Source of the DNA: Barnesiella propionica | GTDB lineage: Bacteria; Bacteroidota; Bacteroidia; Bacteroidales; Barnesiellaceae | Length of the DNA stretch: 64,000 nucleotides | Reading direction: 5' to 3' | Assembly: GCF_025567045.1 (NCBI RefSeq) | Contig: NZ_JAOQJK010000001.1 | Location: 447,498 to 511,497 of the forward strand | Shown: positions 53,150-61,670 of the stretch, one piece after another | How the letters are laid out: every line of letters begins with the position of its first letter | Numbering within the stretch: the first letter of the stretch is position 1 | The notes under the pieces: model-generated | What the model saw: only the letters and a program-made list of their open reading frames with translations | Databases searched by the model: none | Told to the model about the DNA's origin: nothing | Made by a program: the position numbers and the translations under genes

Positions 53150-56100
53150 TTACTTTTTTAACTGGTTCAATTCTGCGTTTTCAATTTCTGCTTTAAACTC
53201 CGCAACATCATACCATGCCATAGCTCGATGCCAACATTTATATTCGTTTGGCTTAATTATGTAAAACGAGTTCTGCTCAAATCCTTTTATGTCTTTTTGG
53301 ATAAACAAATTCTTAGTTTTATCTGTAGTATTTGTGATTTGTGATATACTCAAATTACCTATTTTTTCAAGGACTTCTATTTCGTTTAGCTTGTCTTTGG
53401 GATAAATGATTTTATTTGTCACTTCTTTTGACGAAAAGATAAAATTCATTGCAATGAAATGTCGCAGAGGATAAATCTCAACTTGAATATTCTCATCCAA
53501 GTATATTTTCTGAAATTCTTGAATATATACCTCTGCATATTTCTCAAGAACTGCTTTTTGATATCTATAATCAGATTTATTGTTAAATGTAAAGTTTGTA
53601 ATCAAGTGTTGTTTACTATCTTGAAACTGGTATCTTGATATTTTTAAAACATAGTCAATAAGATCCTTTTCATATTCATTTATTTGATATATACTATTTA
53701 TAGTATCATTTATTGTATCTAAAACTTCACAATTAATCTTGGGATCTAATTGCATAAACTCTGTATCTTCTGTTTTGAATTGTTTAATGAGCTTTTCTAT
53801 GCAACTTGAAAGAAATATTGATTCCTTTTCGTTAGAATCAACTATAGGGAATAATAAAAACTCTTCTTTCCATCTAATTTGAGGTCTTGTAGAAGTTCCC
53901 CATGAACCAGAGATCATATAGATATAGTATTGATACAAATCCGTAATAAGATATGTATATAACTTTTTAATTGTGTCTTGAGAATATGAGCTACTAATAG
54001 CAAAAACCCCTTTTCTAAATACATATTCATTGTCTACCAATGAGATAACTATCTCTGATTCATTTTTAGTTTGTTCTTTTATTAGAATCTGCTTTCCTTC
54101 ATATAAGCCTTTAATTCTTCCACTTTTAATATAAATATCGTCATTCTCTATTTTGTTAGATGGATTTTTGGAATATGAAAAAAATCTTTTTACATCTGAA
54201 TTTTCAATAATTGGTTTATTTAGAAGAGGTGCAAAAGGTTTATATTTGTCTTTTGTGCCTTTGAGTATACCTGCACCTCCAAAAATGATTTTATTATCTA
54301 TGTAGTCGATTATTTTTTTCTTGTTATTTTGTATCTTTTTAAGTAAATTAAAATCTAAAATATTACCATATAAAGCCACCTTAAACATCCAATCATATTC
54401 AAGAAAATATCGTTGACAGATGCTTTTTTGATCATATTTCTCAATGAGTATCATTTTGAAATACTTCAAAAAGTAGTTAATTTTAACGGATTGGTGGATT
54501 ATGACATTCTTCAAATAATCATCATTTTGCGATAATTGATAGTATACAATACTAGCTGGACTGTCTTTTTCTTCGAAGATTAGACGTCTTACAGGTGATA
54601 GATCAAAGAACTTGCTGATATTATATGTAGTGAGAAACTCTTTTTTAAATTGCCTCGTAGTTTTAGAAACATTGTAAAAAATAGTGCTCGTAACGATTAG
54701 TGCTACCTTTGTGTCGAGATCCATGAAATCTTTTGTTCGCAATAAAAAAGATTGTGCTATCTCAAATCGTCCTACGATTTTTTTATTTGATTTTAGCCAT
54801 TCGACATGAAAACTATCTTTATTACTTTTCCAAGGTGGGTTTCCTAGTATATAATGAGGTCTTATTTGATTAATAACTTGATTAAACACATGAGTTGTAT
54901 CAAAAAAATTTGCATGAAACAAGTTTTCATTTAACAAATTAGGAAATTTATATATATTGATATCCTTAGGCTCTTGATAATCTAGCAAAGCAATATATAT
55001 AGAGAAACATGTAACTTTTAAAGCTTCTTTGTTAATATCAATACCGAATAGATTATTCTTAGCTATATTCCTAATTCGTTCACTAAATTTCTTTTTATCA
55101 TAGTTACCATATAGTTCTATTTCTTTTTCAATCATTCTTCTTAAAGATTGAACTAAAAAAATACCAGAACCAACCGCAACTTCAAATATTTTACATTCAG
55201 ATGTGTTTTTTTGATATATATATATATCAATAGTATCATTAAGTATATATTCCACTAAAAATGAAGGTGTATATACTGCGGACTGTAGATCTCTTGTTTC
55301 AGGGTCAATCAGTGATTCATAAATTCCAGAAATGACTTCTACTGGGATTATGGAGAAATCAAATATTTCAAAGTAGAAATCACTTCCATAAAACAAAGAT
55401 CCTTTTTCTGGTATCTCTCCTTTAAATATGCCTGATAATGCTAATGCTTGTTCGTGTGTTAATTTAATATCAACGTCTTTGAACAAAACACCATTAAATC
55501 TATCATTCAATTTAATAAATAATTCGCATAACTTATTTTGCTCTTGGATTAAATTACTAAAACTGTATCTTCTTGAATATATATCATTTCCTTCTATATA
55601 TTCAGGATCAATATTTATATTTCTATCAATAAGATATCTAATAAAAATCAACCTAAGAATGAGGGAATTTGGAATACTACCTTCTGGATCATTTTCTTTA
55701 TCAATTAATGCATTTCTTACATCTTTTATATTCTGAAAAAGGCGTTCATTAACACGTTTTTTTGTTCCTTTCCGTCTGTAATGATCAATATATTCTTTTT
55801 GAAACCACGTCCAAATTTCAGTACTTTGAATATTCCAAAATGAAAATTTATTAACAATTTCTTCGTTTGTTAGATTCAATTCTTCTAAACGTCCCTTATC
55901 TTTTATATAGTTGAGCGCATTATATACTTTTATTTCTTGATTTTTAATAACAAAGGCTATAGGTGAGTAATCAAAAGACCAGACCTTCTTATGAATGTCT
56001 TCTTCTCTTTTTATATCAACGTTATCAGATAGGTCAAAAAATAATATTAATGGTTGATTATTATAGATGAATATTGCATCAGGGTTGATTAAATCTAACT

Positions 56101-56212
56101 TATTCTGTAGATCAAAATGTATGGTAGAAGAATACGTCCCTTTTTCATTTTTGAAGGAAACGGCTTCTCCGATACTTAACCGAGACAGAAATTGATTTAA
56201 CGATTTTCCCAT
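53150..56212 (-). CDS. Type IIG/Eco57I-like adenine-specific DNA methyltransferase (restriction-modification)
   Basis: This 1020-residue protein has SAM motif I KIFEVAVGSGIFLVQ at 341-355 and the catalytic ILGNPPWKSN (456-465), marking an N6-adenine methyltransferase of the gamma class. Between about 310 and 470 it follows the N6-MTase core (SAVYTPSFLVEYIL, NLFGIDINKEALKVTC). The 550 C-terminal residues should hold the target-recognition domain (LIKEQTKNESEIV, GSWGTSTRPQIRWKE). Residues 1-100 look like a PD-(D/E)xK fold (INPDAIFIYNNQPLILFFDL), but the usual E-x-K is D-L-S, so the nuclease part is probably dead, and the separate downstream protein may cut instead. The gene is much more AT-rich than its surroundings, suggesting acquisition. 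Confidence 0.85.
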   Translation of the reverse strand: MGKSLNQFLSRLSIGEAVSFKNEKGTYSSTIHFDLQNKLDLINPDAIFIYNNQPLILFFDLSDNVDIKREEDIHKKVWSFDYSPIAFVIKNQEIKVYNALNYIKDKGRLEELNLTNEEIVNKFSFWNIQSTEIWTWFQKEYIDHYRRKGTKKRVNERLFQNIKDVRNALIDKENDPEGSIPNSLILRLIFIRYLIDRNINIDPEYIEGNDIYSRRYSFSNLIQEQNKLCELFIKLNDRFNGVLFKDVDIKLTHEQALALSGIFKGEIPEKGSLFYGSDFYFEIFDFSIIPVEVISGIYESLIDPETRDLQSAVYTPSFLVEYILNDTIDIYIYQKNTSECKIFEVAVGSGIFLVQSLRRMIEKEIELYGNYDKKKFSERIRNIAKNNLFGIDINKEALKVTCFSIYIALLDYQEPKDINIYKFPNLLNENLFHANFFDTTHVFNQVINQIRPHYILGNPPWKSNKDSFHVEWLKSNKKIVGRFEIAQSFLLRTKDFMDLDTKVALIVTSTIFYNVSKTTRQFKKEFLTTYNISKFFDLSPVRRLIFEEKDSPASIVYYQLSQNDDYLKNVIIHQSVKINYFLKYFKMILIEKYDQKSICQRYFLEYDWMFKVALYGNILDFNLLKKIQNNKKKIIDYIDNKIIFGGAGILKGTKDKYKPFAPLLNKPIIENSDVKRFFSYSKNPSNKIENDDIYIKSGRIKGLYEGKQILIKEQTKNESEIVISLVDNEYVFRKGVFAISSSYSQDTIKKLYTYLITDLYQYYIYMISGSWGTSTRPQIRWKEEFLLFPIVDSNEKESIFLSSCIEKLIKQFKTEDTEFMQLDPKINCEVLDTINDTINSIYQINEYEKDLIDYVLKISRYQFQDSKQHLITNFTFNNKSDYRYQKAVLEKYAEVYIQEFQKIYLDENIQVEIYPLRHFIAMNFIFSSKEVTNKIIYPKDKLNEIEVLEKIGNLSISQITNTTDKTKNLFIQKDIKGFEQNSFYIIKPNEYKCWHRAMAWYDVAEFKAEIENAELNQLKK

Positions 56213-56382
56213 GCCATTTTATTTTCTTCTGCAAAAATAGAAAAAATATTGGTTCTTTGATGGATAGACTATAATATCTTAAAGATTTTAACATGTTAGA
56301 TTGTATAGTAGCATTTGCCCAAATGTAAAGTATGTAAATTTACTTATGTGTTGATTTATAGCTCATTGCAACTTTTTGCGTT

Positions 56383-57199
56383 TTACTTTTCTGATTTGGG
56401 GTTTTGTTCTTTGTGGTTGGCTAAGTAACTTGCTTTTGATAGTATAGGAGAAATTGATAGTATACGTTCATTTTTTTTACCGAAAGATGAATAAGCGGAA
56501 AATATTTTTTTGTTGTTTGGCGGTAGTATAACAATTATGTCTAAAATTCTATTTCTATTTTTCCTCTTATTAGATTGGATATTTTTCTTTTGTACTTTAA
56601 GCTGCTCAATTATAGACCTATTTTTCATTGTATTTTGATAATCAAATGATTCAGTTTGTTGTCGACTATATTTGAATATTCTATCAAATCCTTGTTCTAC
56701 CTGTTGAAATAGGTTCACACGATCAAAGCCACCTTTTATTATTCCATTCTTGGTGTTCTTATGATTGGTAAGTGGTGACAACTTCTTTTTATTTGCTTGA
56801 TCTTTTCGGCTTACGATCAAATGACAGTGCATATTCAGTTTGTTATCTGAACGACTACGGTCAAAATGAATTTAAACATAGAACTTTATATCCGAAGCAA
56901 ATAGCTCTTTATTAAAGTTCTTAGCATATTTAGGAATAAATACCTCTCGAATATAGCGTTTTATGGCGATGGCTTATTCTTGTTTTGGGTTACCCTTTGC
57001 TCTAATTTCTTTTCCGATGGGCTGATATGAATAGCATAAAACTTTGTATCAGTTTTCAGGAGTTGCCCTGTATTGCTATCTATATCTTTTATGACTTTTG
57101 ATTTATAGATGTTATCATTTACCAAGTTGAAAAAGACTTCGGTGTAAATATTCTGCTTTATCCAACTCAAATCTTCATATTCCGAATAACAGGCTGACT
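56383..57199 (-). pseudogene. Broken DUF5712-type mobilization (relaxase-associated) gene
   Basis: Three frames together rebuild a Bacteroidota mobilization protein: DIDSNTGQLLKTDTKFYAIH then SPSEK near 57010, a frameshift into KEIRAKGNPKQE, a TAA, AIAIKRYIREVFIPKYAKNF then NKELFASDIKFYV, a second TAA, IHFDRSRSDNKLNMHCHLIV and SRKDQANKKKLSPLTNHKNT. The last part continues open to 56383 (DRVNLFQQVEQGFDRIF). At least one frameshift and two stops make it non-functional; the N-terminus is also missing beyond 57199. It marks a former mobilizable element beside the restriction genes. Confidence 0.75.
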
Positions 57200-57333
57200 A
57201 CATACTTATATGTTTTGTAGGGTGGCGGGTTATAATCTATGTGTATGGCTGTATTTTATTTATTAAGCTCGCTATCCGGTTTTCGGGTTCTTATTATGCT
57301 TATTATCCGTTACACTGCAGGCGGACGGTTATA

Positions 57334-57420
57334 AAAAGTCCCATAATTCAGTTCTGTAAAATATGACCGGAAGCGTATTTTTGTTACCTGTTAGAAAAAA
57401 TAAACCCTGATAATAAAGCA
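57334..57420. repeat. 87-bp direct repeat, copy 1
   Basis: It is identical to 60262-60348 except for one base (ATGACC here, ATGGCC there). The right boundary falls in the loop of the tRNA-Lys terminator hairpin as seen in copy 2; here the second arm is replaced by unrelated sequence (GAATCTTG). Between 57421 and 57810 there is an AT-rich stretch with a 14-bp palindrome CTACCTATAGGTAG near 57460 and a -7 candidate TATATTTG at 57662-57669. Confidence 0.9.
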
Positions 57421-57661
57421 GAATCTTGATAATGCTTGTTTTTTGCTCTGTGTACACTACCTATAGGTAGCTACTATGGTTTTTTTACATCGTTAAAATC
57501 TATGTAAATTTAACTTCTATATATTGTATTAATTAACTTGCTGATTTTATGTATGTTTTAGCAAATTTATAACATGTAGAAATTTAAGAACGATAAAAGT
57601 GTGGATTTAATATCGGAATAATTAAAAAATATTTTAAATAATATTATAAGATTATTTGTAT

Positions 57662-57669
57662 TATATTTG
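57662..57669 (+). promoter_or_regulatory. Candidate -7 element of the metalloprotease gene
   Basis: TATATTTG matches TAnnTTTG; a -33 partner is not clear in the AT-rich upstream. It lies about 140 bp before the ATG at 57811. Confidence 0.4.
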
Positions 57670-57810
57670 TAAGTATAATACCTTAATAGATATTTAATAT
57701 AAAATATGCAAAGAGGCTCTCTTGCGATCTTTGTCATCGAATTGTTTTAACGAATTTGAAAACTACTTTATTTAGTATTGTGAAATTAAAACAATAAAAA
57801 GGAACTAATA

Positions 57811-60195
57811 ATGAAAAGAAAATTTTTATTGGCAATCGTGTTGTTGTTCTGTATGCAGGTATATGGACAGGTAAGATGTGGCTCAGAATTGAATCTGACA
57901 GAACTTCAGCAAATAGATACAGCCCGTTATCAAAGAATTATGTCTTTAGAGAAACGAATACAAAAATCTGTTAGTGAGTCGGTTATGTCTCGTAGTAGTG
58001 AGCAGTCTCCGATTATTATTCCGGTTGTAGTACATATTGTTTATAATAATAGTGTTCAAAACATTAGTGATGAGCAAGTTTATTCGCAAATTCAGGTACT
58101 TAATGAAGATTACAGCCGTTTGAATTCAGACAAGGCAAATACGCCGAAAGCATTTGAGGGTATTGCCGGAAATGCGAATATTACTTTTAAGCTGGCAGAG
58201 GTAGACCCGTATGGACAATCGACTACCGGTATTACGCGAACTGTCACAGCAGTCAATAAATTTTATCAGGACGATGATGGAGTGAAGTTTTATGCCCAGG
58301 GTGGTCATAATGCCTGGAATACCAGGAGGTTCTTAAATATATGGGTTTGTAATATATGGACAAGATATAATGGAGCCGATGAAGAATTATTGGGTTATGC
58401 CCAGTTCCCAAGTGATTTTTATACTTCTCCGAATACAGATGGGGTGGTGATAAATTATAAAGCTTTTGGCCGGGATGGGAGTGCAGTCGCTCCATATAAT
58501 AAAGGACGTACGGCAACCCACGAAATTGGTCATTGGCTCAATTTGCGACATATTTGGGGCGATGACGGATATGTCGGATGCCATTGCGATGGAAGTGACG
58601 AAGTTGATGATACCCCTAACCAATCTGTTGCGACAGGGGGGTGTCCTTCGTTTCCTTTGACTGATTGTTGTACAATGTCAAGTCCTGGAATCATGTTTAT
58701 GAACTATATGGATTATTCTGACGATGCTTGCCTGAATATGTTCACGAAGGGTCAGGTAGAACGCATGCGTGCTGTATTTAATATAGAGAGATATGAAATG
58801 TCGACTCATTCACATTGTTTTAATGGTAAACAAGATGGTAACGAGACAGGTATAGATTGTGGAGGAGATTGTCCTCCATGCAAAATAATTGTAATAGATC
58901 CTCCGGAAACTTGTAACGACGGCATTCAAAATCAAGATGAAACGGATATAGATTGTGGAGGTGTTTGTCCTCCGTGTGGTATTGGCGGGAATCTTGATCA
59001 TATATCTGCTATAGGAGATTGTGAGTGCGGGGATGTAGGTGTTTTGCCTGTTAATAATACTAATTCTTTTTTTTCGGGAGAGAACATATTCGATGCGGAC
59101 GATATAAAACTTTCTCACGGTATGTATAAAAATGTTACGGGGAAAAGTTTTTATACTCCTTTTTACCGTTGCCGTAATATTGTTTATTATACGAATAGGC
59201 GCTCTTCGTTAGACGGAGGTATTTTTTTCGAAGAAAATAATATGAGGTTTTCTCCTGATAAAATGTATAAGTTATCTTTTAACTATTGGATGTATACGGG
59301 TTATTTTATTCCTAATGACAGGAGGGGACCGGTTCATTTGAGATTGGCAAATGGGCTGAAAAATACAGCCGTTAAGAAAGAATATCATTACAATGCTGAG
59401 CCATCATACAGATATGACGGATACACTTGGGAGTCTCCTGTATCGACTATGCCTCAAATAGACGATACATTTTATATAGGTTATATTAAAGATTTGGAAA
59501 GTCCTAAAGGTTGTTCTTATTATAATGATGATAAAGATTACAGATATGCTGAAGTAAGTATTATCTTTAAACCTGACAATTATTATAGCCAATTGTGGAT
59601 AACGACGGAAAATAATTATCCTGTTATCAATAGTTTTAAAATTCAGGAAATGTGTATGGAAAATTTTGTGTATAATAGGAATACTCAAAATATAAATAAT
59701 CCTACAAGAGCCGCGGATATGATAATGTTCCAGGATATGGATTATAGGCCGACTGATGCTGTAGAATTTATTGCGGGAAATACAATTATTATTAGAAATA
59801 GTGTCAGTATTATTCCTCAGGATCAGGGTTCGGTATATATGCGAATTGATAAAAGCGTATGTCCAAACAATACTCTTCGATCAGCAGTTATAGTTGAAGA
59901 TAGTCAGGTGGAAACTTTGCCAACATTTTTGATAAATGAGGCTGAAACCGTATATTACGATAAAGTAAGGTTGTATCCTAATCCGACATCAGGTATTGTA
60001 AATATTATAACTTCGGACGGTGTTTCGCAAGTAAAAACAATAAGTATATATGATGTTACAGGTAAACTGTTGAAAAATTACATGAATTTTACGGAGAATA
60101 GATTGGATTTGTTTGGTTTTAATGACGGTATGTATTTTTTGAAAATTAGAACATCATTAGGACTAACAACACATAAAATAATTATTGAAAAATAG
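57811..60195 (+). CDS. Secreted M43-family zinc metalloprotease with Cys-rich repeats and T9SS sorting domain
   Basis: This 794-residue protein has a signal peptide (MKRKFLLAIVLLFCMQVYG, then Q), a propeptide-like region, and an M43 (pappalysin/cytophagalysin-type) catalytic domain with HEIGHWLNLRH at 237-247 (HExxHxxGxxH variant with Leu) and the Met-turn region FMNYMDYSDD. Two Cys-rich repeats follow near 337-392 (DGNETGIDCGGDCPPC and NQDETDIDCGGVCPPC). A large unassigned beta domain comes next, then a type A T9SS sorting domain at about 720-794 (YPNPTSGIVNI, IYDVTGKLLKNY, GMYFLKI). The protein is exported through the type IX system to the surface or medium. It lies alone between two 87-bp direct repeats. 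Confidence 0.9.
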   Translation: MKRKFLLAIVLLFCMQVYGQVRCGSELNLTELQQIDTARYQRIMSLEKRIQKSVSESVMSRSSEQSPIIIPVVVHIVYNNSVQNISDEQVYSQIQVLNEDYSRLNSDKANTPKAFEGIAGNANITFKLAEVDPYGQSTTGITRTVTAVNKFYQDDDGVKFYAQGGHNAWNTRRFLNIWVCNIWTRYNGADEELLGYAQFPSDFYTSPNTDGVVINYKAFGRDGSAVAPYNKGRTATHEIGHWLNLRHIWGDDGYVGCHCDGSDEVDDTPNQSVATGGCPSFPLTDCCTMSSPGIMFMNYMDYSDDACLNMFTKGQVERMRAVFNIERYEMSTHSHCFNGKQDGNETGIDCGGDCPPCKIIVIDPPETCNDGIQNQDETDIDCGGVCPPCGIGGNLDHISAIGDCECGDVGVLPVNNTNSFFSGENIFDADDIKLSHGMYKNVTGKSFYTPFYRCRNIVYYTNRRSSLDGGIFFEENNMRFSPDKMYKLSFNYWMYTGYFIPNDRRGPVHLRLANGLKNTAVKKEYHYNAEPSYRYDGYTWESPVSTMPQIDDTFYIGYIKDLESPKGCSYYNDDKDYRYAEVSIIFKPDNYYSQLWITTENNYPVINSFKIQEMCMENFVYNRNTQNINNPTRAADMIMFQDMDYRPTDAVEFIAGNTIIIRNSVSIIPQDQGSVYMRIDKSVCPNNTLRSAVIVEDSQVETLPTFLINEAETVYYDKVRLYPNPTSGIVNIITSDGVSQVKTISIYDVTGKLLKNYMNFTENRLDLFGFNDGMYFLKIRTSLGLTTHKIIIEK

Positions 60196-60261
60196 CTTCG
60201 TATGGAATTCTTTAAGGTAGTAATTAGGAATTAAATTTATGGGACTAAAAATCGTAGAAAT

Positions 60262-60348
60262 AAAAGTCCCATAATTCAGTTCTGTAAAATATGGCCGGAA
60301 GCGTATTTTTGTTACCTGTTAGAAAAAATAAACCCTGATAATAAAGCA
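60262..60348. repeat. 87-bp direct repeat, copy 2
   Basis: 86 of 87 bases match 57334-57420. Its right end (60330-60348) is the first arm and loop of the tRNA-Lys terminator, so this copy is in its native place next to the tRNA. Confidence 0.9.
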
Positions 60349-60360
60349 TTATCAGGGTTT
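60330..60360 (-). terminator. Terminator of tRNA-Lys
   Basis: Arms 60330-60341 (AAACCCTGATAA) and 60349-60360 are perfect with a 7-nt loop. On the minus strand a U-rich tract (TTATTTTTTC) follows, 26 bp after the tRNA 3' end. Confidence 0.8.
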
Positions 60361-60385
60361 TGTTAATTTCTTTTCTTGTTTTCTG

Positions 60386-60458
60386 TGATCCGCCTGGGGC
60401 TCGAACCCAGGACCCCAACATTAAAAGTGTTGTGCTCTACCAGCTGAGCTAGCGAATC
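60386..60458 (-). tRNA. tRNA-Lys (anticodon UUU)
   Basis: The minus strand gives a 73-nt cloverleaf. Acceptor GATTCGC/GCGGATC has one G-U, D arm GCTC/GAGC contains AGCTGGTAGA, the anticodon stem is CAACA/TGTTG with loop CTTTTAA (anticodon TTT), and the T arm is CTGGG/CCCAG with TTCGAGC. The discriminator base is A and no CCA is encoded. Confidence 0.95.
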
Positions 60459-60581
60459 ATCCTGTATTGCTTTTGTTTTACCGAAAAGCGTTGCAAAGAT
60501 AGGTGTTATGGCTGGTTCCTGCAAGTTTTTGAGTAATTTTTTCGTAATATAATTCAATCTCGAAGGAGATTTGCTGGGCAT

Positions 60582-61274
60582 TTACCGTAGAAACTGTTCT
60601 ATAACAGGGATCAACAGAGAAGTGGCGACACCCATAAGTCCTATTGCCAGTCCGCTTACGGCTCCTTCTATGGCTCCGAGCTCTATCGCCCGGGCAGTTC
60701 CCAGCCCGTGTGCTGCTGCTCCTATTGCCAGCCCGCGCGCCACCTTGCTACGTATGTGGCATTTGTCGAGAACGAATGGTCCGATAATGCCGCCAAATAA
60801 TCCGCACAGGAATACGATGATAGCGGTCAATGCCGGGATGCCGTTGGAATGTTCCGACAGGGTAATGGCAATGGGGATGGTTACCGACTTGGGTTGCAGG
60901 GAAGAGGTTATACGGTCTTCTACTCCCATGCCCTGGCAGATAAGTATGACGCTTACGATGCCTACGATACCTCCTACAGTGATAGCGGACAGGACGGAGA
61001 TTACTTTTCCTTTGATCTGTTCTATCTGGTCGTACAGGGTGTAGCCCAGTGCGACGACGGAAGGGCCCAGCAGGAAGTTGATGAATTCGCTTCCTTGCCG
61101 GAAGGTTTCGTAGTTGATGCCGAGAATTTTCAGAACGAATATGATGATAGCTATACTTACGATAAGCGGGTGGAGCAGGGCTATGCCTGTTTTGCGATAG
61201 AGCTTCGAACCTATAAGGTAGCTGGCCATTACCAGGAATAGCATGAACGGTGCCGATGTAAATACTGTGTCCAT
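60582..61274 (-). CDS. lrgB: LrgB-family membrane protein
   Basis: This 230-residue protein has about seven membrane helices and the LrgB/CidB pattern, including FINFLLGPSVVALGYTLYDQ, SLQPKSVTIPIAI, LTAIIVFLCGLFGGIIGPFV and the Gly/Ala-rich GLAIGAAAHGLGTARAIELG near the end. LrgB/CidB act with LrgA/CidA in holin-like control of autolysis or in export of metabolites such as pyruvate and glycolate. It is 12 nt downstream of lrgA in one transcript. Confidence 0.92.
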   Translation of the reverse strand: MDTVFTSAPFMLFLVMASYLIGSKLYRKTGIALLHPLIVSIAIIIFVLKILGINYETFRQGSEFINFLLGPSVVALGYTLYDQIEQIKGKVISVLSAITVGGIVGIVSVILICQGMGVEDRITSSLQPKSVTIPIAITLSEHSNGIPALTAIIVFLCGLFGGIIGPFVLDKCHIRSKVARGLAIGAAAHGLGTARAIELGAIEGAVSGLAIGLMGVATSLLIPVIEQFLR

Positions 61275-61286
61275 AATTACTGTTTT

Positions 61287-61664
61287 TTATTTGAATGGTT
61301 TACCTATATGCAGATGTCTGCGGGTACGTACTTCTACTTTTTCCTGAACGTATCCTACTACGATCATTACCAGTATGGTAGTAACTATGGAAACGACTAG
61401 CAGCGCAGCCCAGTTCCGGGCGATGATATTGTATTCGGCCATCAGTCCCACGCCGGCGGGTACGAAAAAGAGGGCCATATTGCGGGTCAGGATATTTGCT
61501 GTCGTTTTTACGTCCTCGGGTTTTATGATTCTGGCTGTTAGGGCGAGGAAGAGGAGTATCATCCCGCAGACGTTTCCGGGAATGATTTTTCCGGTGAAGT
61601 GACTTACGATTTCTCCCAGGAAATAGAACAGGAGAATATAAGTAATGCCTTTAAGTAATTTCAT
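61287..61664 (-). CDS. lrgA: LrgA/CidA-family holin-like membrane protein
   Basis: This 125-residue protein has four membrane helices: ITYILLFYFLGEIVSHFTG, IPGNVCGMILLFLALTARI, NMALFFVPAGVGLMAEYNI and AALLVVSIVTTILVMIVVGY. The FVPAGVGLM motif is diagnostic for the LrgA/CidA family. It precedes lrgB by 12 nt and follows recQ by 6 nt, so recQ-lrgA-lrgB may be one operon. The cellular role in Bacteroidota has not been established as far as I know. Confidence 0.92.
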   Translation of the reverse strand: MKLLKGITYILLFYFLGEIVSHFTGKIIPGNVCGMILLFLALTARIIKPEDVKTTANILTRNMALFFVPAGVGLMAEYNIIARNWAALLVVSIVTTILVMIVVGYVQEKVEVRTRRHLHIGKPFK

Positions 61665-61670
61665 TTTGAG

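Noticed and set aside
57334-60348. Insertion sequence flanked by long direct repeats
   Set aside because: The only gene inside is a T9SS protease; there is no transposase, no terminal inverted repeat, and 87 bp is far too long for a target-site duplication.
60363-60581. 72-codon minus-strand ORF over the tRNA
   Set aside because: It covers a well-formed tRNA-Lys cloverleaf and its terminator, so it is not a gene.
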